Below, in pieces: positions 44,396 to 52,410 of a stretch of 55,098 bases of DNA. The stretch covers positions 1-55,098 of the forward strand of contig JAJEIE010000037.1 in NCBI GenBank assembly GCA_022827625.1, in the 5' to 3' direction. The notes under the pieces were generated by a model. The model worked only from the letters and a program-made list of their open reading frames with translations. It was not told the origin of the DNA and searched no databases. The position numbers and the translations under genes are program-made. Positions within the stretch are counted from its first letter, which is position 1. Every line of letters starts with the position of its first letter. The DNA is from Candidatus Poribacteria bacterium. GTDB taxonomy: Bacteria > Poribacteria > WGA-4E > WGA-3G.

Positions 44396-45102
44396 AGCTC
44401 AACAACGGCATCCGCCTGACATGGCTCGGACATTCCACCTTTAAAATCGAAGCAGACGGACAAACACTCCTCATTGACCCGTGGGTGACGCACAACCCAG
44501 TGTGTCCTGATGAGCTCAAGATATTTCACAGTCTTGACATTATTCTCATCACACACGGACACGCCGATCATATTAGCGATGCCGTGCCACTCGCCAAAAC
44601 TTATGCCCCGACAGTCGTCTCCATCGTCGAAATCGCAGGATGGCTTGGTAAACAAGGCGTCGAAAACACGGTTGGAATGAACAAGGGCGGGACTGTCACA
44701 GTTGGTAACATCAAGGCAACAATGGTTTCAGCAAACCATAGTAGCAGCTTCACAGAAGAAGACGGAACAACCGTCTATCTGGGTGAACCGGCTGGCTATG
44801 TGATTGAATTTGGGAACGGCTACAAAATTTATCACGCTGGAGATACCAACGTCTTCGGGGACATGCGTATCATCGGTGAAATCTACCAACCCGATCTGGC
44901 ACTGCTTCCCATTGGCGACCACTTTACGATGGGACCGCGTGAAGCCGCTTATGCCGCACAACTCCTCAACGTGCCAGCGATTCTGCCCATCCACTACGGC
45001 ACCTTTCCAGTGTTGACAGGCACACCTGAAGAACTCCGTGAATTGACCGCATCTCAAGATGTGGAAATTATTGCGTTAGCGGTTGGGGAAACATTAGATT
45101 AA
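44392..45102 (+). CDS. UPF0173-type metal-dependent hydrolase
   Basis: 236 residues with the metallo-beta-lactamase fold: WLGHSTFKIE (11-20), the zinc motif H55-G-H57-A-D59-H60, a further His in ANHSSS, HAGDTNVFGDM, and HYGTFP near the end. It fits the UPF0173/UlaG-like group, whose reactions are mostly unknown (UlaG is a lactonase on ascorbate-6-phosphate). ATGA overlap with the PLP-enzyme gene shows translational coupling. It ends the plus-strand run started by the giant permease. Confidence 0.9.
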   Translation: MKLNNGIRLTWLGHSTFKIEADGQTLLIDPWVTHNPVCPDELKIFHSLDIILITHGHADHISDAVPLAKTYAPTVVSIVEIAGWLGKQGVENTVGMNKGGTVTVGNIKATMVSANHSSSFTEEDGTTVYLGEPAGYVIEFGNGYKIYHAGDTNVFGDMRIIGEIYQPDLALLPIGDHFTMGPREAAYAAQLLNVPAILPIHYGTFPVLTGTPEELRELTASQDVEIIALAVGETLD

Positions 45103-45195
45103 GAGATTCTTTGTACCACAAACTGTTAGTTTGTGTCTTATGAGGGAGTATAGATAACTCAAACTGCCTGTTTCTAATTTTCGCATGGATCTTAT

Positions 45196-46101
45196 CTAAA
45201 GGACCAGGACTTTCCGATAGGGACTTTGTAATCCGAAGGCATTGACAGTCTTTAGCAGCTCCTGCGGGTTTCCGGTATCGTAACGCTTCCCGGCGACCCG
45301 ATAACCGTACATACCTTCCTGTCTTATCATCTCTGTCATCGCATCCCGCAGTTGAATCTCGCCGTGCGTTAGGATTTGATGATTGTAGTTGTAATCCAGA
45401 ATGTCAAAAAGGAGAGGCGTGAGAAGGTCTATGCCGAAGTTGCAGAGATACTGCTGTTCTGGAATGCCTTCCACACGCAGATGTTCTTGCGCGAAATCAG
45501 CGGTCGGTTTTTCGGCAATTTGCGTCAATGTATAGAGTCGTGAAGATTTAACAGCAGGATTCCCGTGAACGATACCGTTGACCGAGAGTTCACTTTCAGG
45601 GCAGAGATCAAGACTCGTGACAGACTGACCGACCGCCTCGTAGACATCCACCAGTTGTTTAGCGCAAGAGATGTCTGATTCAGAAATATAGAGATGGTCT
45701 CCAAGCAGGATTATGACCGGTTCGCCAGCGGCGAAATCCCTTGCACAATAGATAGCATGCCCGAACCCTTTCGGCTCCGCCTGAATTGCGAAATGCAACC
45801 GTTCGCCTATTTCTGCTAACCGGTCCGCCTGCGCTGCCAACTCCGCCTTTTCGCGAATCGCCTCTGCAACGGTGCCAGAAAAATAGTCGGCAATCGGCTC
45901 AACCTGTTGCGGCTGAGCAACGAGACACACCGCTTCCACACCTGCCGTGAGTGCCTCCTCAATAATCAGCTGAATGACCGGCTTTGCGAAACCGTCTTGC
46001 GCGATAATTGGAAAGAGTGCTTTCGGCACGGCTTTCGTCGAGGGGAAAAGGCGTGTCCCGTAGCCAGCAATGGGAATAATTGCCTTGCGAATCGGTTGCA
46101 T
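45196..46101 (-). CDS. galU: UTP-glucose-1-phosphate uridylyltransferase
   Basis: 301 residues from ATG 46101. The nucleotide-binding signature AGYGTRLFPSTKAVPK (12-27) is followed by EPKGFGHAIYCARDF, LLGDHLY and a C-terminal KRYDTGNPQELLK: the GalU form of sugar-nucleotide pyrophosphorylase. It makes UDP-glucose for glycans and the cell envelope. The start lies 8 nt after the stop of the LamG gene; AAAGGGG inside that gene may serve translation. A TTG start at 46140 is possible but overlaps the upstream gene. Transcribed away from the UPF0173 gene on the minus strand. Confidence 0.93.
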   Translation of the reverse strand: MQPIRKAIIPIAGYGTRLFPSTKAVPKALFPIIAQDGFAKPVIQLIIEEALTAGVEAVCLVAQPQQVEPIADYFSGTVAEAIREKAELAAQADRLAEIGERLHFAIQAEPKGFGHAIYCARDFAAGEPVIILLGDHLYISESDISCAKQLVDVYEAVGQSVTSLDLCPESELSVNGIVHGNPAVKSSRLYTLTQIAEKPTADFAQEHLRVEGIPEQQYLCNFGIDLLTPLLFDILDYNYNHQILTHGEIQLRDAMTEMIRQEGMYGYRVAGKRYDTGNPQELLKTVNAFGLQSPYRKVLVL

Positions 46102-46109
46102 ACGAAAAT

Positions 46110-46874
46110 TTAGTTTCTTACCCCTTTGAGGTAACCCCAAGTCGTCGAGAGCTTTCCAGCAGGTTCAACAGGCAATTGATCGCTTTGCGACTCAAAATTC
46201 TGCATAACCTCATCTTCTTCAAGAATCCGGTCATAAATGCGAACGTTATCAATCATACCGATCAAGAATCGACCGTCGTGTTCGCTACCGATACGACGTT
46301 CATCCATTAGTTCAGGAGTCGTACCTGCGTTCCCTTCATCAACCAACTCACCATCAACATAGAGCTTGAGTTCGTTATCTTTGGTATTGCTGGTGTAGAT
46401 GATGTGATACCATCTCTCCGTCTCAGCATCTAAACGGATTTTCACACCGTCATTCTTATGGACTTGGATTTGGTTTCCCTCAAATTTGAAGTGAACTTTG
46501 CCAGCAGCCCACATCCACGTTGAAACGATGCCCTGAATGCCGCCGAACTGACCTTCCAGTGCGTAACATTCAATACTCACATGGTCAAACTCACCCATCG
46601 CTGGGATCTCGATGTAACTGTCCCCTTCAAACTCCAACGCCTCTCCAGTTCCACCGGTCGCACCTTCGACGGATTTGAGAGTGCCTTCGATTTTCGCATC
46701 TTTGCCACCAAAGATATCTTTAACAGTCTTGCCTTCTATATCCGCTTCATTGAGGGTATATATAGCGACAAGCCCGTCCGTTACAAAATCTTGGGCATCC
46801 GCGGTACTAACATACCAGCACATGGTAAGGAGAACTCCGAGGATGCAGATTGCGCTCATATTTCTTAGACTCAT
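46110..46874 (-). CDS. Secreted LamG-domain protein
   Basis: 254 residues. A signal peptide (hydrophobic 8-24, cleavage near ADAQ) is followed by one laminin-G/concanavalin-like jelly-roll of about 200 residues: DGLVAIYTLNEADIEGKTV, EALEFEGDSYIEIP, RWYHIIYT, LKLYVDGELVDEG and IDNVRIYDRILEEDEV. Such domains bind glycans or proteins outside the cell. AAGGAG is well placed before the ATG at 46874. It runs into galU, 8 nt before its start, suggesting co-transcription. Confidence 0.9.
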   Translation of the reverse strand: MSLRNMSAICILGVLLTMCWYVSTADAQDFVTDGLVAIYTLNEADIEGKTVKDIFGGKDAKIEGTLKSVEGATGGTGEALEFEGDSYIEIPAMGEFDHVSIECYALEGQFGGIQGIVSTWMWAAGKVHFKFEGNQIQVHKNDGVKIRLDAETERWYHIIYTSNTKDNELKLYVDGELVDEGNAGTTPELMDERRIGSEHDGRFLIGMIDNVRIYDRILEEDEVMQNFESQSDQLPVEPAGKLSTTWGYLKGVRN

Positions 46875-46967
46875 TTGTCTTTCTCCTTTTGATTTTAGAA
46901 ATTAGGTTTCGTACCAATCTCCAATATATTTTATCCTGCAGATTTTCGGTTTGTCAAGGCAATTCGT

Positions 46968-47984
46968 TTATATGTCCGGAGATAGTGGTTCCGCCAATTT
47001 ACGCTCAAGTGTGAGATTATCCTCGTATACGGTTTTGATTAAGTCTTCAATATCGGGTTCCTGAATCGACACATCCACAATTCTGAACTTCTTGAGGATC
47101 GTACCAATGAGATCCGCCGCGCTAATCTCTTCTGGAGAAAACCGATACTGCACGCGAGCACCTTCCTGATACACAATATCCGCATTGGGAATACTAACGT
47201 CCGGATAGGCTTCTGCGTAATCGACACTCAACAACCGTTCTGTCGAAAGCAGCCGTCGAAGTGCAGTGAGTTCCCCATCAAAACGGAGACGCGCATTGTC
47301 AATGAGAATGACACGCTTGCACAACTTCTCAACATCGTCTAAATCGTGTGTCGTTAACACGACTGTAACCTGCCGTTCGGTGTTAATCCGTTGGATAAAC
47401 TGACGTATACGTGCTTTCGCAACCACATCCAATCCAATAGTCGGCTCGTCAAGGAATAGCACATCTGGATTGTGAAGCAGCGCAGCAGCGATATCTGCAC
47501 GCATTCGTTGACCGAGACTCAACTGACGGACGGGGGTACGGAAAAAATCACCAAGGTTGAGCAATTCCTCAAACACCTCTACATTCTGGCGATACTCCGC
47601 CTCTGGAATACGATAAATACGCTGAAGCAACTCAAACGATTCCTGAACCGGTAAGTCGAACCATAGATGTGAGCGTTGCCCAAATACAACCCCAATGTGC
47701 TTAGCATTTTCCTTCCGTTGTCGATGCGGGATATAACCGTTCACCGTCACACTTCCCGATGAAGGCACTAAAATACCGGTCAACATCTTGATAGTTGTTG
47801 ACTTTCCAGCACCGTTAGGTCCTAAATATCCAACGATTTCACCGCGTGCTACGGTAAAGGAGACTTTGTCCACTGCTTGGACGATGCGGTGTTTGCGAGA
47901 AAAAAGATTCACAAAACTCCCGAAAAACCCTTTGCGGTGATGATAGACTTTGAAGTCCTTGCTCAGGTCGTTAACTTCAATCAT
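46968..47984 (-). CDS. ABC-2 exporter ATP-binding protein
   Basis: 338 residues from ATG 47984 (GGAAGGGG upstream). The ATPase domain has Walker A GPNGAGKST (55-63), a Q-loop in FGQRSHLWFDLP, a degenerate signature LSLGQRMRADIA, Walker B VLFLDEPTIGLD, and H-loop TTHDLDDV. The basic insertion HHRKGFFGSFVNLFSRKH (15-32) and the C-terminal 90-residue extension are typical of the ATPases that pair with DUF990-type ABC-2 permeases. Those permeases are the two upstream genes. Substrate unknown; UDP-glucose synthesis next door is suggestive of glycan or lipid export but not proof. Confidence 0.93.
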   Translation of the reverse strand: MIEVNDLSKDFKVYHHRKGFFGSFVNLFSRKHRIVQAVDKVSFTVARGEIVGYLGPNGAGKSTTIKMLTGILVPSSGSVTVNGYIPHRQRKENAKHIGVVFGQRSHLWFDLPVQESFELLQRIYRIPEAEYRQNVEVFEELLNLGDFFRTPVRQLSLGQRMRADIAAALLHNPDVLFLDEPTIGLDVVAKARIRQFIQRINTERQVTVVLTTHDLDDVEKLCKRVILIDNARLRFDGELTALRRLLSTERLLSVDYAEAYPDVSIPNADIVYQEGARVQYRFSPEEISAADLIGTILKKFRIVDVSIQEPDIEDLIKTVYEDNLTLERKLAEPLSPDI

Positions 47985-48038
47985 GGATACCCCTTCCATA
48001 ACTTGCAAACTTTAGCCACACTTCCAACTTGCGAACTT

Positions 48039-48839
48039 TTAATGCCCTGTACTCTGATAGTGCAACACACCCCATCTCCAGAACAGCATCGTGATACCGA
48101 GAAAGAGGAAGCCCGCGAAAGGGGCTAATTGCACACCAATCGGTGAGACACCTAACGATTCAATCTTTCCGAGAAGAAAAAGTGCCGGAAAGTAGTTAAC
48201 ACACGCCAGAGGAACAATAAACGTGAAGAAGTGCCGAAACCACCATCGATAGATAGAAAACGGATAACTTCCCATGAAAACGCCGCCGTGCGTGAAAATA
48301 TTAATGACCTCAATAGATTGGACAGTCCAGAAGCAGCTTGTTGCAGCAATGACGAAGAGACCTATGAAAAAGCAGGTTCCACTCATCAACGAAATCAACA
48401 GATATCCCACCTTGGTAAGCGACCACTGGACGCTTAATTGTGAATTGGCAATAAGTAGGACAACGAGTGCTTGTGCTATCCGCCCTAACCGACGGAGCAG
48501 AAATTCATTCGCAAAAACTTGATAGAAAGTGCCAAGAGGACGGATGAGGATTGTATCAAAATCGCCGCGCACGATATTTTTCTCAAAGGCATCAAACCCC
48601 CGCCCAATCATTTCAGCAACAGCAAAGCAGATACCAATCATGCCATAGAGGAATCCAACCTCCCATAGACTCCAACCCGCTAACTGTTTGAAACGATTAA
48701 AGAGGAGGGCAATCATGAAAAAATCGATGACAGAGATACTTGCTTGAGCAAACAGTTCAACGATAAACGAGAGCCGGTATTCCATCTGCGATCGGATGCG
48801 GAGTTTGACGAAATGGAGGTAGAGGGAAAGATGGTGCAT
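48039..48839 (-). CDS. ABC-2 family permease (DUF990 type), subunit 2
   Basis: 266 residues from ATG 48839, about six membrane spans. Conserved pieces of the ABC2_membrane_6 family are FVKLRIRSQMEYRLSF at the N-terminus, GDFDTILIRPLGTFYQVF, and SYPFSIY with PLACVNYFPALFLLGK towards the C-terminus. A GTG at 48890 would extend it and overlap the previous gene; the ATG leaves a normal 16-nt gap. Together with 48856-49668 it forms a heterodimeric channel for the ATPase at 46968. Confidence 0.88.
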   Translation of the reverse strand: MHHLSLYLHFVKLRIRSQMEYRLSFIVELFAQASISVIDFFMIALLFNRFKQLAGWSLWEVGFLYGMIGICFAVAEMIGRGFDAFEKNIVRGDFDTILIRPLGTFYQVFANEFLLRRLGRIAQALVVLLIANSQLSVQWSLTKVGYLLISLMSGTCFFIGLFVIAATSCFWTVQSIEVINIFTHGGVFMGSYPFSIYRWWFRHFFTFIVPLACVNYFPALFLLGKIESLGVSPIGVQLAPFAGFLFLGITMLFWRWGVLHYQSTGH

Positions 48840-48855
48840 TTTTTGGTAATACCTA

Positions 48856-49668
48856 CTAACCGCCTTGTATAACCAACCGTGAAAACCCACGGCTTAACAG
48901 GACACGTCCGAACCCCATAAAAAAGAGGCACCACGCCGTCTGCTTTCCTATAGCAATCCAGATTTCGATACCCGCCAACTTGCCCAAATAGATACTAAAC
49001 GGAATATCAATCAAGCCTCCGAACGGCAGCCAGCCCGCGATGTGCGCCAACCACTCGGGCCACAGTGCGATTGGCACCAGCATGCCAGAAAAGAAAGTGA
49101 TTACAGACGCAGCTATGCCAGAAATTCCTGTTGTATCCAGAGTCCAGAACGCTGTGCTAAAAATTGTTATCGTGATAGCAGCACTCATGAAAATAGCAAG
49201 CACCATTGAAACGGCAAACGCCAATAAAACGCTCGGTTGCTGCGGTATTGTAACCGTGAAGAAGAGATTGCTGATAAGAAAGGTCGGAAGTCCGCGCATG
49301 AATAGGTAATAGTAGGCTCTCCCACATTCATCCACGAACCAATATGTCTGAAAATCAACCGGTTTCGTCAGTTGGAGTGCGACGCTGCCATTTTTAATGG
49401 TGTCAGCAATTTCGCGGCCGCCCCATAACGGCATGAGCATTAGGGAGGCCTGACAAAGAACGAAATAGGTAATAATGTCATCTATGCTGAGCGGTTGTGG
49501 TTCAGTGCTGGCTTTATAGAAGGCGATATAGACAAAAACTTGCACCAGCAGAAAGAAGAAATTGGTCGTTAAACCCGCAAGGTTCGCAACCCGGTATTGC
49601 ATCTGCTTCTGAAACGATTTCCTCGCGAACGCCAGATAGACATGGAATGTCAAGTAGAGGGATTTCAT
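48856..49668 (-). CDS. ABC-2 family permease, subunit 1
   Basis: 270 residues with six predicted spans. The N-terminal FHVYLAFARKSFQKQMQYRV and the central GREIADTIKNGSVALQLTKP match ABC-2 permeases of the DUF990-associated group, homologous to the next gene. The start ATG overlaps the stop of the upstream Gfo/Idh/MocA gene by 4 nt (ATGA), so translation is coupled. The next permease starts 16 nt after its end. Confidence 0.88.
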   Translation of the reverse strand: MKSLYLTFHVYLAFARKSFQKQMQYRVANLAGLTTNFFFLLVQVFVYIAFYKASTEPQPLSIDDIITYFVLCQASLMLMPLWGGREIADTIKNGSVALQLTKPVDFQTYWFVDECGRAYYYLFMRGLPTFLISNLFFTVTIPQQPSVLLAFAVSMVLAIFMSAAITITIFSTAFWTLDTTGISGIAASVITFFSGMLVPIALWPEWLAHIAGWLPFGGLIDIPFSIYLGKLAGIEIWIAIGKQTAWCLFFMGFGRVLLSRGFSRLVIQGG

Positions 49669-50711
49669 CCGGTCGCGACACTTAAATCTGCGATAGGGAC
49701 AGACCTCCCTTTCTGTGCGGATTCGTAAATACCGTCAAGCATCTGCATCAACATGATACCCTGTTGCGCTGAGGAGATAGGTTCTGTACCGTCAACTATA
49801 CATTCTACGAAATGTTTTACCTCTTCGTCAAAGCCGTTAATCGACGGCGCGTCAAGCGGCTTATCCAATTCTCTGCCATCTTCTTCCGTGTAAAGTGTGA
49901 AAGGACTGAGCGTCGCGCCTGCTTTTGTGCCTGCCACTTTAATATAATTATCGCCCGGTAGGTTCAGTGCCCAGGTTGTCTCAAGAATAATAGTCGCACC
50001 GTTTTCAAAGCGAATCTGAGCGAAAGTCGCATCGTCAACATCGTATCTAATGTCATCAGGTACCAGATGTTTAAAGTGAGCATACGAGGTCCCCATAACC
50101 TCTACAGGTCTCGGGGAGTTCATGAGCCACCAGACACAATCTAAGGCGTGAACACCAATATCTATAAGTGCGCCGCCACCTGAGCGTTCTTTATCAACAA
50201 ACCAGCCTTCCTTACCTACCGGAATGCCGCGTCGGCGAACATAACCGGCTTTGCCAAAATAAATTTCGCCGAGTTCGCCCGCTCGTACCAACTGTTTGAG
50301 TCGTTGCGTGCTGCCATCAAATCGCTGCACGAGGGCATACATTAAAGTTCTGCCATTTTGGTGTGCAGCTTCAGCCATCGCTAATGCTTCCTGAGCACTC
50401 CGAGCCGGAGGCTTCTCACAAAGCACATGTTTGCCAGCGTTTAACACATCCATCGAAATAGGGGCGTGGAGGAAGTTCGGCAGACAAACACTAACAGCAT
50501 CAATATCATCGTTTTCTAACATTTTCAGATGATCCGTATAGACACGAGAGACTTTGTATTCCTTCGCGACACTCCGAGCGTGCCCCTTATCTAAGTCGCA
50601 AACAGCAACAACCTCCGAACGCGGATCAGCAATATAACCTTTGAGATGTTGAATTCCGGGCCAACCGAGTCCAACGACAGCGGCACGGACCTTCGTTGTC
50701 TGATCTGACAC
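49665..50711 (-). CDS. Gfo/Idh/MocA family oxidoreductase
   Basis: 348 residues. A Rossmann domain with VVGLGWPGIQHLKGY near 12-26, the CEKPPARS motif with catalytic Lys, then the alpha/beta substrate domain with GGGALIDIGVHALDCVWWLM. The family oxidises or reduces sugars and sugar derivatives with NAD(P). The start is GTG 50711, with AAAGGAG 8 nt upstream; a nearby ATG is out of frame. It heads the run including the ABC-2 permeases, with a 4-nt overlap. Confidence 0.92.
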   Translation of the reverse strand: MSDQTTKVRAAVVGLGWPGIQHLKGYIADPRSEVVAVCDLDKGHARSVAKEYKVSRVYTDHLKMLENDDIDAVSVCLPNFLHAPISMDVLNAGKHVLCEKPPARSAQEALAMAEAAHQNGRTLMYALVQRFDGSTQRLKQLVRAGELGEIYFGKAGYVRRRGIPVGKEGWFVDKERSGGGALIDIGVHALDCVWWLMNSPRPVEVMGTSYAHFKHLVPDDIRYDVDDATFAQIRFENGATIILETTWALNLPGDNYIKVAGTKAGATLSPFTLYTEEDGRELDKPLDAPSINGFDEEVKHFVECIVDGTEPISSAQQGIMLMQMLDGIYESAQKGRSVPIADLSVATG

Positions 50712-50717
50712 AGTACA

Positions 50718-50910
50718 TGCTCCTTTAATTAGTGGTTAGTAAGTTATAAGTTATAAGTTATAAGTTATAAGTCAAGAGCTGTTTGGTAACAATCACTGCG
50801 ACTGGAACGTTCCAAGAAGGCGGAGTTGTACCAGTGGCCCTCTTTAACTTATAACTAACAACTGAAAGTGGAGCGCAGCGGAACGTACTAACCACTATTA
50901 ACCCAATAAC
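50718..50910. repeat. Heptamer-armed inverted-repeat element
   Basis: GTTATAA is repeated four times (50742-50770), followed by GTCAAGAG. The core includes GGTAACAATCACTGCG and GGAACGTTCC. The right side CTTTAACTTATAACTAACAA is complementary to the left arm. A degenerate member of the variable-stem hairpin family (AGTGGAGCGCAGCGGA) is at 50867-50882. No gene is seen. Confidence 0.7.
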
Positions 50911-50916
50911 TGATTG

Positions 50917-52152
50917 CTAATCACGACGCAATGCTTCTATTGGTGTGAGACTTGCGGCTTTGTTCGCCGGATAAAGTCCGAAGAATACACCGATTAATGC
51001 CGAGACGCTAAAAGCGATCAAAGCCGCTTGGACAGAGACAACAGCGGGCCAACTCGCCTGCATAAGCCTTGAAATAACAAGACCAGAAACGGAAGCGAGG
51101 CTACTTCCGATGAAAATGCCGATAAGCCCGCCGCAAACACTTAAAACGATCGCTTCAATTAAGAACTGAATCAGGATATCACGACGTCTCGCGCCAATGG
51201 CTTTGCGCAAGCCAATCTCACGAGTGCGCTCTGTTACGGAAACTAACATGATATTCATGATCCCGATACCGCCAACGAACAAGGCAACACTGGCAACACC
51301 ACCGAGGAGGACTTGAATAATCCGACTGACATTACCCACCTGTTTTATAATCTCTTTAGCAGTGAAAAATTCAAAATACTTTTCATCTCCGTGCTGTTGA
51401 CGCATCGCAACTTTGACCTCAGCAACAGCCTGTTCGACTTTTTCATAACTCTCGGCTTGCGCCCATAAGAAGATCCGCCCCTTTTGTTTTCCGATAAATC
51501 GAATCTCCATTGTGGTGAGCGGAACAATCACGCGATTATCCCACCCTTCGCTCGCCATGCTATTGCCTTTTTCCTCCATGACCCCAATGACAGTGAACCT
51601 TTCCGTGCCGACTCTAAGTTCACGCCCAATCGGATCTTCTCTCTGAAAAAGGTCTTTATGAACTTCAGAACCAATCACACAAACAGGTTCTCTCCGTTCC
51701 ATGTCGCTCTGCGTGATAAATCTACCCGCTTGAATGTACCAGTTATTCACCGCTTCATAGTAGGGCGTAACGCCCCAAATATCAAGCGACTGGTTAACGT
51801 GCTTGTGCGATACGGGAAGGTTGAACTGCGACAGTGCCGTAGCTCCCTTAAGAGAAGGACAGTTTTCAAGGATAAAACCGAGGTCTTCATATTCAATATA
51901 CTCCGGATGTTTATTCTCAACGTACGAACCGTCCTCTCTACGAAACTCCCCTTTCCTGAAGCAGACGATCAGTCCGGCACCACCGATCCGTTCCAACTCA
52001 GCGAGCATCAGATGTTCCGCACCGCCGCCGACCGAGACAACCGCGACGACAGCTGCGATACCGATAATAATTCCGAGCGTCGTTAGCACAGAGCGCAATT
52101 TGTTACGGCGTAGCGCTGCTAAGCCAACGGTAACACCTTGTGTAATTTGCAT
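50917..52152 (-). CDS. MacB-like FtsX-family ABC permease
   Basis: 411 residues with the MacB plan. An N-terminal span (about 20-42) is preceded by LAALRRNKLRSVLTTLGIIIG. A periplasmic domain of about 230 residues contains SVGGGAEHLMLAELERIGG. Three C-terminal spans hold FVGGIGIMNIMLVSVTERTREIGLRKAIGARR, the FtsX core. No ATPase of this type is adjacent; the LolD-type protein at 42461 or one outside the window would be needed. The ATG at 52152 lies at the tail of a repeat element. Its two-codon-long distance to that element makes the leader unusual. Confidence 0.92.
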   Translation of the reverse strand: MQITQGVTVGLAALRRNKLRSVLTTLGIIIGIAAVVAVVSVGGGAEHLMLAELERIGGAGLIVCFRKGEFRREDGSYVENKHPEYIEYEDLGFILENCPSLKGATALSQFNLPVSHKHVNQSLDIWGVTPYYEAVNNWYIQAGRFITQSDMERREPVCVIGSEVHKDLFQREDPIGRELRVGTERFTVIGVMEEKGNSMASEGWDNRVIVPLTTMEIRFIGKQKGRIFLWAQAESYEKVEQAVAEVKVAMRQQHGDEKYFEFFTAKEIIKQVGNVSRIIQVLLGGVASVALFVGGIGIMNIMLVSVTERTREIGLRKAIGARRRDILIQFLIEAIVLSVCGGLIGIFIGSSLASVSGLVISRLMQASWPAVVSVQAALIAFSVSALIGVFFGLYPANKAASLTPIEALRRD

Positions 52153-52302
52153 TTTTTTAACAATTGAATCTGGTCACCGTTCCACTACGTTTCACGGTGG
52201 TTACCTTCTAAGTAAACAACCTGCGTTAGGTTATAACAGGTCTCTGACTTCACCTAAAATCTGCCCGAAACGAAGTGGAGGGCAGCTCAGAGGCAATCGT
52301 TA
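52150..52302. repeat. Hairpin-ended intergenic element, copy 3
   Basis: Left hairpin: CACCGT, TCCACTACGTTTC, ACGGTG (52175-52199, minus orientation), with tail CCAGATTCAATTGTTAAAA running into the start codon of the MacB-like gene. Right hairpin: CTGCCC, GAAACGAAGTGGA, GGGCAG, CTCAG (52261-52290). Confidence 0.8.
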
Positions 52303-52410
52303 CAGTGGTTACCTTCTAAGTAAACAACCTGCGTTAGATTATGACAGGTCTCTGACTTCACCTAAAATCTGCCCGAAACGAAGTGGAGGGCAGCTCAGAG
52401 GCAATCGTTA
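52197..52410. repeat. 108-bp tandem duplication inside the element
   Basis: 52197-52302 and 52305-52410 are 106-bp copies at a 108-bp period, with two differences (GGTTATAACAGG versus GATTATGACAGG). The second copy ends on the stop codon of the Gfo/Idh/MocA gene (52408-52410). Each copy contains one CTGCCC/GGGCAG hairpin. Confidence 0.9.

Noticed and set aside
52197-52410. Coding frame across the tandem duplication on the plus strand
   Set aside because: It arises from the repeat and overlaps the MacB-like gene antisense; no ribosome binding site or homology.
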